Assembly (NCBI GenBank): GCA_947627875.1
Contig: CANQXS010000001.1
Coordinates: forward strand, 208,684-272,683
Direction: 5' to 3'
Length of the DNA stretch: 64,000 nt
From: an uncultured Clostridia bacterium
GTDB taxonomy: Bacteria > Bacillota > Clostridia > Oscillospirales > Ruminococcaceae
The notes beneath the pieces are model-generated. The model was not told where the DNA came from. It saw nothing but the letters and a program-made list of their open reading frames with translations, and did no database searches. The position numbers and the translations under genes were made by a program. Shown in pieces: positions 52,687 through 60,052 of this stretch. How positions within the stretch are numbered: the stretch's first letter is position 1; every line of letters starts with the position of its first letter.

Positions 52687-52818
52687 ATGACAAATTTAGG
52701 AAGTAAAATAAAAGAGCTCCGCAAGCGAAGGAATATTTCGCAGGAGGTATTGGCAGAGGCACTCTGCGTAAGCTTTCAGGCGGTCTCGAAATGGGAGACC
52801 GGAGTTTCACATAGTTAA
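52687..52818 (+). pseudogene. Truncated XRE-type regulator at island junction
   Basis: The start is sound (GAGG then ATG). The sequence encodes a normal cro-type HTH through QAVSKWETGVSH, then stops after 43 codons at TAA 52816-52818. Homologues continue for tens of residues beyond KWETG, so the 3' part is missing. Immediately after the cut begins foreign sequence with tnpV on the opposite strand. This gene was probably interrupted by arrival of, or deletion in, the mobile element. Confidence 0.8.
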
Positions 52819-53077
52819 GGATACCACACCAACAACCCACGCTTACAGTCATAACAATAAAAGCTCCCGCAAGCATTTTATCTGCCTGCTCGCCAAGCTC
52901 CTCCAGGTAACGGTTCAGTCTGCCTGAGAAAAGAAGTTCATTGTACGCGGCCCAGTTATTCTTCTTCAGGTAGTCACCGTGCATCCGTCCGTACCTATTT
53001 GCCGGCACTTTCTCTTTAGCCGGTATATCCAGATTGGGAAGATAGTAATCGCCGTGTTTCGTGTAAGTCAGTTCCAT
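52819..53077 (-). pseudogene. tnpV: Truncated transposon-encoded protein TnpV
   Basis: From ATG 53077 (GGAGG seven bases upstream) the protein reads ELTYTKHGDYYLPNLDIPA and continues with RYGRMHGDYLKKN and ELLFSGRLNRYLEELGEQA, the N-terminal half of TnpV found in Tn4451-type and related clostridial elements. TnpV similarity ends near 52855. The remaining codons read through the junction and into the complement of the XRE fragment, so the long frame there is a chimera. It marks the left end of the mobile island. Confidence 0.78.
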
Positions 53078-53107
53078 AATCAAACCTCCATAGTTTTGTT
53101 TGATTAT

Positions 53108-53136
53108 ATTCTACTGACAGCACGGGAAATGTGCAA
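53108..53136 (-). promoter_or_regulatory. Promoter of tnpV
   Basis: Minus-strand TTGCAC, 17 bp, TAGAAT, 31 bp upstream of the tnpV ATG. Confidence 0.65.
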
Positions 53137-53189
53137 AGGTGTTAAATGAGCGGACTGGTTATTTCATAGAGGCTACTCTCTCGCAAGTA

Positions 53190-55901
53190 TTATCGAATAT
53201 ACCGTCTTAACAATCCGACATCCTTATTTATATTTCTTGGCTGGATGCTGGTGAGGACTTTATTCTCCACTTCTGGAGTCCAGTAAATTCGCAGCTTGCT
53301 TTGGGCTCTTGTTATTGCCGTGTAAAAAATATTATGCGTGATAAGCTCATCCACCTCATCAGTGATAACAATCTTGACTGAGCGGAATTCTAATCCCTGA
53401 GCCTTATGTATTGATACTGCATAAGCTACTTGGAACGGTACAACAGCCCTTGAGCTTCCTTCATCATCTTCATCTGTGCTTCTTGTTTTGTATACTTTGA
53501 AGCGGACTACAGAATTCCCCCGTTCCGAATTTCCCAATAATTCAAAATCGCACATCCAGGCATCCATGCCGTTTATAACTTTAGTTAGCTCAACATCAAA
53601 CTGAATATAGCCAGCAGCTTCGTCAGGGTTAAAAACTTCTATCCCGACAATTTTTCCTTTCATGTTGTTGTATATTACGGGAGCAAACCTGTCGGATTCA
53701 TTGAATAAAACCGGGTCACCAATTTTATATTGTTGGATACCCCATTGAACTGTCTCATTAGGATTGCTTTCTTGCAAGAAGCGATTGATGTTATTTATGC
53801 CGTATAGCCCATCATAATTCAGACACAAAATTATTTCATCATCCTCTGCATTATCAAAAATTGACGCGTCCAAAGTAATGGAGTATTCCTGACGCGCAAT
53901 AAGCTCCAAAATGGTATCATCCATATTCCTAACCCGCGCCCAGAGCAATTTCAGATTATCATCATTGCTCCTATATGGAACGGTTAACTCAAATACAGAA
54001 GTTTCGGGCACAAAAGCGCGTGCTACACTAAACCAGTTACCAAAACGTATAGAGCTAATCTGGTATGTGTCCCCAACTAATAGAAGAAGCTGAAAGGTCG
54101 CTTTTTCCAATACTTTACGCATGTCATCATTACTGACTGTACTGGATTCGTCAATAATCAATAAGTCGTACTCTGTTGGAACATTTTCTCGCCATAAGAA
54201 TTTAGAGATCGTAAGGAATGTGCAATTTGATGCCGTAACTCTGCGCTTTAGATTATCGACTGCTGGATTTGTTTGGCAAAGGAATAATTTCCTCTTGTTA
54301 GCGAAAAAGTGTGCCACATGATTAATCAAAGTTGATTTTCCGGTGCCAGCAGAACCATATATGAGCGCAACTCTCGAGTTCTCATACATCTGCCGTAAAG
54401 CAGCTTTTTTCTCATCACAGTCCACTCCAGAATTCGGCCCATAAAGCCATGCATCGACAGAATTTGAATAGTTTTGGATGCCGGAAGATGACAAGAGTTT
54501 TAGCTTGTTAATAATTTTACAAGTATCGTCCTTGTAACCATTGATGAAAATCTGCCCATTTTCAATAACCAGCTTACCATGCTCTCTATGCCCAAACCAC
54601 AGCTTTTCATTATACTTCTGCGCCAAACTCGCAATATTGTCAAATCCCTCTATGTCTCTGACGGTAGCAAACAATTCGCCGTTAATTTCCGTGTTGTTGC
54701 GGACAAAGCGGGCAAGAAGCTCATGCTTTCTTTCTTGGGCATGTATGCAATCAAACAAATCGCTTAAGCGAGGATTGTGGCCAATCAGAGAACTGATGAA
54801 TGGCATTGTATCAAACGGTATGCATCCATTCTGTAAATATAAATCAGATAGGTTATCGTTAGAATTTGATTGGCGCTGCGCCTTGATAACCTTATTATTC
54901 ATTTGATAAAGAAAATACCTTAGTATATTTTCTCCAGAACTATGGTTTCTGATAATATTCCTACTCGCTTCTAATGCTGGCACAAAGATTGGATTTCTAA
55001 TATCAGCGGATATAATAGCCATTGCTTCATTAAATGCGGAGTCCGGGAAATCCATTAAATCAGCAAGATTGAAACCTGTCGCTGTAAGATATCGGCTGAT
55101 ATTCTGCTGCTCTTTATAGCTAACCGTTTTCTGCTGACCGCAAAGAATTGATATGAAGTTTTTATATTCGCAGTCTCTTATTGCAACTTCCCATCCTGTA
55201 ATAACAAGAACAGGCATGGTCTTTCCTAATATTTCTATACTATCGTTGGAAAGAGAAAATCTTGCTGAGTAGTAATCTGTAATTCTGATTCTGGTGAAAG
55301 CAATTACTCTATTTGATTTGCTCGCATAATCATTTGCGGGCGTGAAAGTGACTTCATAGTATACTTGATGATTGACAAAAAACGGTTTGATTTTCTGAAT
55401 GTAGTATTTATCTGTAGTTACGGCATTTCTTACATCATACCGGCATATTTTTTCGGCAATCTTTTCATAATACTCCTGCAGAACCTCATCCACATGGAGC
55501 GGAAAATCGTCAAGATTTGAGAGGACATCCATACTGAATCTGTCGTGAAGCAAATTTTTAACTTCAAGTAGATTCTGATAATACTTCAGCATCAACCTTT
55601 CAGAATTTTCCTCATCGAGTGTATAGTGTGATGCTACAATCTGAAGGTAGTCATGAAATTTATATAACACTTTCAGATCTCCGCGTGTTTGAACGAATTC
55701 AATTGCAGCACATATATTGGGATATGTGTTTTCAATATCTCCGCCATTCGCGTAAAATTTCAGCATAATATGCTCAATGAAGTTACGCAGTTGAGCCAAA
55801 ATATCCTGAGAAACGGCTCCGCGAGGAGAGAAGCCTGCGCTCGCGATATGACGGCAGATTACATTGTCGATATTTCGAATGCGATCATCAATATTGGGCA
55901 T
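53190..55901 (-). CDS. Superfamily 1 (RecD-like) helicase with large unknown N-terminal region
   Basis: 903 aa. The C-terminal 400 residues are an SF1 motor: Walker A GSAGTGKST (about 518), Walker B LLIIDESST (about 578), motif III GDTYQISSI, a VPYRS motif, UvrD_C_2 motif AYAVSIHKAQGLEF (about 830) and FYTAITRAQSKL (motif VI). Residues 1-500 have no domain I recognise. The gene is AT-rich and follows a restriction operon, 97 bp after the HEPN-like gene. A defence role is inferred from position; a repair or mobile-element helicase is possible. Confidence 0.85.
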   Translation of the reverse strand: MPNIDDRIRNIDNVICRHIASAGFSPRGAVSQDILAQLRNFIEHIMLKFYANGGDIENTYPNICAAIEFVQTRGDLKVLYKFHDYLQIVASHYTLDEENSERLMLKYYQNLLEVKNLLHDRFSMDVLSNLDDFPLHVDEVLQEYYEKIAEKICRYDVRNAVTTDKYYIQKIKPFFVNHQVYYEVTFTPANDYASKSNRVIAFTRIRITDYYSARFSLSNDSIEILGKTMPVLVITGWEVAIRDCEYKNFISILCGQQKTVSYKEQQNISRYLTATGFNLADLMDFPDSAFNEAMAIISADIRNPIFVPALEASRNIIRNHSSGENILRYFLYQMNNKVIKAQRQSNSNDNLSDLYLQNGCIPFDTMPFISSLIGHNPRLSDLFDCIHAQERKHELLARFVRNNTEINGELFATVRDIEGFDNIASLAQKYNEKLWFGHREHGKLVIENGQIFINGYKDDTCKIINKLKLLSSSGIQNYSNSVDAWLYGPNSGVDCDEKKAALRQMYENSRVALIYGSAGTGKSTLINHVAHFFANKRKLFLCQTNPAVDNLKRRVTASNCTFLTISKFLWRENVPTEYDLLIIDESSTVSNDDMRKVLEKATFQLLLLVGDTYQISSIRFGNWFSVARAFVPETSVFELTVPYRSNDDNLKLLWARVRNMDDTILELIARQEYSITLDASIFDNAEDDEIILCLNYDGLYGINNINRFLQESNPNETVQWGIQQYKIGDPVLFNESDRFAPVIYNNMKGKIVGIEVFNPDEAAGYIQFDVELTKVINGMDAWMCDFELLGNSERGNSVVRFKVYKTRSTDEDDEGSSRAVVPFQVAYAVSIHKAQGLEFRSVKIVITDEVDELITHNIFYTAITRAQSKLRIYWTPEVENKVLTSIQPRNINKDVGLLRRYIR

Positions 55902-55998
55902 AACTTTTCTCCTTGCTTTTTAAGTCTCTAAGTAGTTCCCGTCTTTGCTTTTCTATTTCATTTCTGTTCGAGGAAATCACGCAATCAATTAAGGCTGA

Positions 55999-56454
55999 TC
56001 AAAACCCCGCAAACGGTGACAATTCTGCTATATCATGAATTAGCTGCTCAAACGCTTCTTGACTCCAGAAACGCGGATGTAAATGACCATGAACTACCTT
56101 GTTACGACCATTTTCATCGGTAGGATCTTCGTATGTATACTGGAAGTATTTTTTCGCCTTATCCAATAATGCGATATATTCCGGCTTATCCGCATTCTCC
56201 TCTTTGGCAAGTTTTACCAATCCCGTTCCAACCTTGAAATTATTTTTCTTACCATTTCGGTCAAGAAACGGGACTCCATACTCTGATGTTGTTGAACGAA
56301 TCAGCTCTTCAAGATAAGAATAGGCAAATGGCGTCAGAACGGAATAAGATTCCGGAATACGCGAATAAATATCTTTGACTACATTCCAATCTGGTGCCCA
56401 GTTCCACATATGAGCATAATCAAGAATCGTTTCGAAATCATCAAATACTGACAT
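55999..56454 (-). CDS. Small protein with HEPN-like R-x4-H motif
   Basis: 151 aa, no known name. Mostly helical by pattern, with GRNKVVHGHLH near residue 118: Arg, four residues, His, as in the catalytic motif of HEPN RNases and toxins. It lies 9 bp downstream of hsdS and reads into the helicase gene, so it is probably co-transcribed. Type I restriction loci are known to host HEPN anticodon nucleases (PrrC, RloC), but this protein is smaller and has no NTPase part. Function uncertain. Confidence 0.6.
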   Translation of the reverse strand: MSVFDDFETILDYAHMWNWAPDWNVVKDIYSRIPESYSVLTPFAYSYLEELIRSTTSEYGVPFLDRNGKKNNFKVGTGLVKLAKEENADKPEYIALLDKAKKYFQYTYEDPTDENGRNKVVHGHLHPRFWSQEAFEQLIHDIAELSPFAGF

Positions 56455-56463
56455 TTTTTCACC

Positions 56464-57933
56464 TCATTTCAGCCGTTCACACAACGGCAGGATTTCTTCT
56501 AACTTTGCAACAATGCGCTTCTGCTCGGCAAGGGGCGGGAGGGGTATTATCAAGTTTTTCGACTTAACGATTGTTAGTGCTGAATATGCTGTACCTGCAA
56601 CAGTTGACAACGCTTGTTTTTCAAACCAAGGACTGTGCAGGAAATATTCTACATATTTTGAGTCAAAAAACTGGCTTCCACAGATTTGTGTTATATTGCC
56701 ATCTTTATAATAGAATTTCCGCTCATCACAAATCCACGTGTTGCCTATTGTTCCAACCGAAGTAATCAAAATATCTCCCTTTTGGGGCACACCGTATCCC
56801 TCGGCTAATGCTTTGTAGTGTTCCTCTGTAATAAACAGTTCTGTCTTTATTGGTTCATTTCGATACAAGTCTCCAATTTCCTTTGATCGAAAGAATGGAA
56901 TTCCCTCAGGAACATAATCTTTTTCGAATACTCTTTTACTGGATTGCACAACAGCCATATTTCCGACTTTTACCCAAATCCAACTCTCCGGAATCTCAAA
57001 CGGCTTTTCCTCCTCTGTGATCTCCGGCAAAGGCTTTTCTTTTTTGATCTTGCCCTCTTTGATCAGCCGCTGCTTTTCCGCCTGAATTTCCCGATACAGC
57101 GCCTCGCCCGTGCCTTCTTCGAGCCGCTGCTCCACCAATTTGCCTTGAATAGCCATCTGGAGAATGGATTTCTGCATATCCACAGGGAAACGCTTGTTAA
57201 AGTCCTCCAGTCTGCTCCATGCTTGCTCGTAGCGGTCGATATAGGGCAGAAGTTCCTCGATTTTTGCGACGATTCGCTTCTGCTCGGCGAGGGGCGGGAG
57301 GGGGACTAATAGATTTATCATGGTATCCGTCCCGACCCTTGGCATTTTAACGCCGTATGTCACTGAATTTATAGTAAAATCAACATAAGGTGATTTTAAA
57401 TAATTTACTATAAAATCAGAATCAATATTTCCGTATGTACTAAACGGAACAATTTCAGATGAGCATATACCGTCGCCTGTCGCAGTCAGTATCTTTTTTA
57501 AATATGGGCGCAATTTGCTGTATAAAATCTGCCCTTTGTAGAATTTGACTTTATCTCCTGCAATTTGTCTTTCGGAAGCTAAACAGATATTCAATATTTT
57601 CCCAGTATCTTTTTCGATATCTTCCAAATCAAGGCACCACAAAGAATCTGTAATTTGTTTGGCACTGATTTTTTCTTTAGTATGAGAATAAGTTGATATT
57701 TCCCCGAGCCTTACCCAAACCCAACTCTCCGGAATATCAAACGGCTTTTCGTCGTCTGAGATTTCGGGCAGGGGCTTCTCCTTTTTTATCTTCCCTGCCT
57801 TGATGAGTGCCTGTTTTTCCGCCTGAATTTTTTGGTAAAGTTCCTCGCCGGTGCCCTCTTCGGGGCGCTGTTCCACGAGTTTTCCCTGGATCGCAAGCTG
57901 CAAAATGCTGTTTTTCAACTCCTGTGGGGTCAT
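56464..57933 (-). CDS. hsdS: Type I restriction enzyme specificity subunit HsdS
   Basis: 489 aa with two target-recognition domains in tandem. Each half has the same conserved module: LQLAIQGKLVEQR...EKPLPEI...PESWVWVRLGEIS in the first and LQMAIQGKLVEQR...EKPLPEI...PESWIWVKVGNMA in the second, each closed by PLPPLAEQKRIVAK and a spacer helix. The ATG at 57933 follows GGAGG and overlaps the hsdM stop (ATGA); the long upstream frame inside hsdM is not real. The near-repeat DNA could allow exchange of recognition domains. Confidence 0.95.
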   Translation of the reverse strand: MTPQELKNSILQLAIQGKLVEQRPEEGTGEELYQKIQAEKQALIKAGKIKKEKPLPEISDDEKPFDIPESWVWVRLGEISTYSHTKEKISAKQITDSLWCLDLEDIEKDTGKILNICLASERQIAGDKVKFYKGQILYSKLRPYLKKILTATGDGICSSEIVPFSTYGNIDSDFIVNYLKSPYVDFTINSVTYGVKMPRVGTDTMINLLVPLPPLAEQKRIVAKIEELLPYIDRYEQAWSRLEDFNKRFPVDMQKSILQMAIQGKLVEQRLEEGTGEALYREIQAEKQRLIKEGKIKKEKPLPEITEEEKPFEIPESWIWVKVGNMAVVQSSKRVFEKDYVPEGIPFFRSKEIGDLYRNEPIKTELFITEEHYKALAEGYGVPQKGDILITSVGTIGNTWICDERKFYYKDGNITQICGSQFFDSKYVEYFLHSPWFEKQALSTVAGTAYSALTIVKSKNLIIPLPPLAEQKRIVAKLEEILPLCERLK

Positions 57934-59408
57934 TGTGCCGTCCCTCCTAACATGGCAGTGATTTCGGCCAGTACACGATCGATTTCCGCGTTTAAGGAAG
58001 CGCGCTCCTCCTGATACCGCCGGATCAGGTCCATGGGATCGAGAATTTCTTCTTCCATGTGAGGGTACCCGCATTGATCGAAATTGTAGCCCAGTTCTTC
58101 GGTGAGCTGTTGAACAGTATATTTCTTTGCTTTATCAAAGCCGTCGACCGTTATTTCCCGTCGGTCGTTCCACCATGCAAGAACAGGGGCAAAATGCTCC
58201 GGTTTCATCGGTTTGGTTTTGGAGAAATGCTTATATCCCTCCGGCATATCCAAACGGTAGAACCAAGTTTCCTCGGTGGGTTTGGTGCGGTCGAAGAACA
58301 AAATATTGGTCGTTATGGACGTATAAGGGGAAAAGACGCTGCTCGGCATACGCACGATGGTGTGCAGGTTAAATTCGGACAGCAATTTCTTTTTGATGTT
58401 TACCTTGGCGTTATCCGTGCCGAACAGGAACCCGTCGGGCAGGATCACCGCCGCGCGTCCGTTTTTCTTTAAGCGATACATGATCACTGACATAAAGAGA
58501 TCGGCAGTCTCGGAGCTTGCGAGGTCGGACGGAAAATGATTTTTGACTTCCGCTTTCTCACTGCCGCCGTAAGGGGGATTCATCAGGATAACATCGAATT
58601 GATCGCTCTCGGTATAGTCCAATACGTCATGAAGCAGGGAGTTCGCATGGAATACCTGCGGAACATCCAGGTCGTGCAGAAGCATATTGGTGATACAAAG
58701 CATATAAGGAAACTGCTTTTTCTCGATCCCGTAAATGGAATTGCCGTAAGCCTGTTGATCTTCGGTCGTTTTGACCTGCTTGTCCAGTTCTTTCAGCCAG
58801 CTTGTGATAAAGCCGCCCGTACCGCAGGCAAAATCCGCCATCTTCTCGCCGATCCTGGGCTTGATCATCTGCGCCATAAAGTCGGTTACGGCACGTGGGG
58901 TATAAAACTCGCCTGCGCTGCCCGCGCTTTGGAGTTCTTTCAGGATGGACTCGTAAATTTCACCGAAAGCATGGCTTTCTTCATAGTCGGAAAGGTCGAG
59001 CTCGTCGATGACATTGATCACCTGACGGAGGAGAACGCCGTCCTTCATATAGTTGTTGGCATCGGCAAAGGTGGTCTGCACAATTGCCTTTTTGATGGGA
59101 GTGGATGCCGTTACTGGCAAATTCTTAAGCGTTGGGAAAAGAGTGTTATTCACAAATTCAAGCAATCTATCCCCGGTCATCGCGGAGCCGGAACGGTCGT
59201 CCGCCGCCCAATTTGCCCAACGGCACGCTTCGGGGATGATGGAAACATAGTTGTCGTCGCCCCATTCCCAATCCTGTTCTTTTGCATCATATACTTTCAA
59301 AAAGAGCATCCATGCGATCTGCTCAATACGTTGGGCATCACCGTTGATTCCGGCATCATTGCGCATAATGTCACGAAGTCTTTTTACAAATCCTGAAAGG
59401 TTGCTCAT
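57930..59408 (-). CDS. hsdM: Type I restriction enzyme DNA methyltransferase HsdM
   Basis: 492 aa N6-adenine methylase. N-terminal helical HsdM domain, SAM motif FACGTGGF (about 193) and catalytic NPPYGGS (about 277). With HsdS it methylates the recognition sites to protect host DNA. It starts 20 bp after the Mrr-like gene. Confidence 0.96.
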   Translation of the reverse strand: MSNLSGFVKRLRDIMRNDAGINGDAQRIEQIAWMLFLKVYDAKEQDWEWGDDNYVSIIPEACRWANWAADDRSGSAMTGDRLLEFVNNTLFPTLKNLPVTASTPIKKAIVQTTFADANNYMKDGVLLRQVINVIDELDLSDYEESHAFGEIYESILKELQSAGSAGEFYTPRAVTDFMAQMIKPRIGEKMADFACGTGGFITSWLKELDKQVKTTEDQQAYGNSIYGIEKKQFPYMLCITNMLLHDLDVPQVFHANSLLHDVLDYTESDQFDVILMNPPYGGSEKAEVKNHFPSDLASSETADLFMSVIMYRLKKNGRAAVILPDGFLFGTDNAKVNIKKKLLSEFNLHTIVRMPSSVFSPYTSITTNILFFDRTKPTEETWFYRLDMPEGYKHFSKTKPMKPEHFAPVLAWWNDRREITVDGFDKAKKYTVQQLTEELGYNFDQCGYPHMEEEILDPMDLIRRYQEERASLNAEIDRVLAEITAMLGGTAQ

Positions 59409-59428
59409 GTCAATTAACCTGCGCTTTC

Positions 59429-60043
59429 TTATATTTCTGAAAAGTCAAGAGGTACGTCAATGCCTAATATCTCTTTAATTTTGTGGTTCTGTTCTATGAG
59501 GATTTCTTTAACCATTTCCCGTGTGGGATATATTTTCAGAGGCTCCTCGGTATCGGCTGTGCAATCAAAGGCAACGTATGGCGGCATATGCTTTTCAGCG
59601 TAGAGGAACGGATCATTATCATCATCCTCTGGTTTGTTGCTTGAGTGAGAAAGATATTCAAAGTGATAGTCATCCACACGAATTAGCGCAATTCCGTGTT
59701 TTTTAGCATATTCAACAGCACCGCTTTGAAAGTCGCTTGTTGAAATCAAAATACCCTTTTGGGCACCAAGGCTTTCAAGTTTTTGATGCAAAATCGCCAC
59801 TTTATCTCTATTCACCCTATTTTTGTATTTCTTACACTCACAAAGAACTTTGAATCGAGATCCCATAGCAGAAAACTCAGCATAAATATCAATCTGGTAC
59901 TTTCCATCGGAAACTTTGATTTTTGTATCATGGGTTATCTTAAAATCTTGTAGCTTTTCTTTTGCTGCATAACATTTTAAAAACTCATAACAATACTTTT
60001 CAAATTCCGTAGGTGTAAGATCGCAAATGCGCATATGTTCCAT
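59429..60043 (-). CDS. Mrr-like restriction endonuclease inside the hsd operon
   Basis: 204 aa. N-terminal Mrr_cat-type core: Asp52 in GKYQIDIYAE and Glu69-Cys-Lys71 in VLCECKKY form the PD-(D/E)XK site, followed by GAQKGILISTSDFQSGAVEYA, typical of Mrr. The C-terminus is acidic and helical. Mrr proteins cut modified DNA. It lies between hsdR and hsdM with gaps of 9 and 20 bp, so it is part of the operon. AAGGTGATTGA precedes the ATG. Confidence 0.85.
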   Translation of the reverse strand: MEHMRICDLTPTEFEKYCYEFLKCYAAKEKLQDFKITHDTKIKVSDGKYQIDIYAEFSAMGSRFKVLCECKKYKNRVNRDKVAILHQKLESLGAQKGILISTSDFQSGAVEYAKKHGIALIRVDDYHFEYLSHSSNKPEDDDNDPFLYAEKHMPPYVAFDCTADTEEPLKIYPTREMVKEILIEQNHKIKEILGIDVPLDFSEI

Positions 60044-60052
60044 TCAATCACC

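Noticed and set aside
52646..53083. A single 145-aa protein
   Set aside because: Only the first 75 residues match TnpV; the rest is the complement of a truncated regulator and its promoter, so it is a chimera across a junction.
57934..58074. N-terminal extension of HsdS
   Set aside because: The extra 47 codons lie inside hsdM, are Arg/Gly/Cys-rich and have no ribosome site; the ATG at 57933 has GGAGG.
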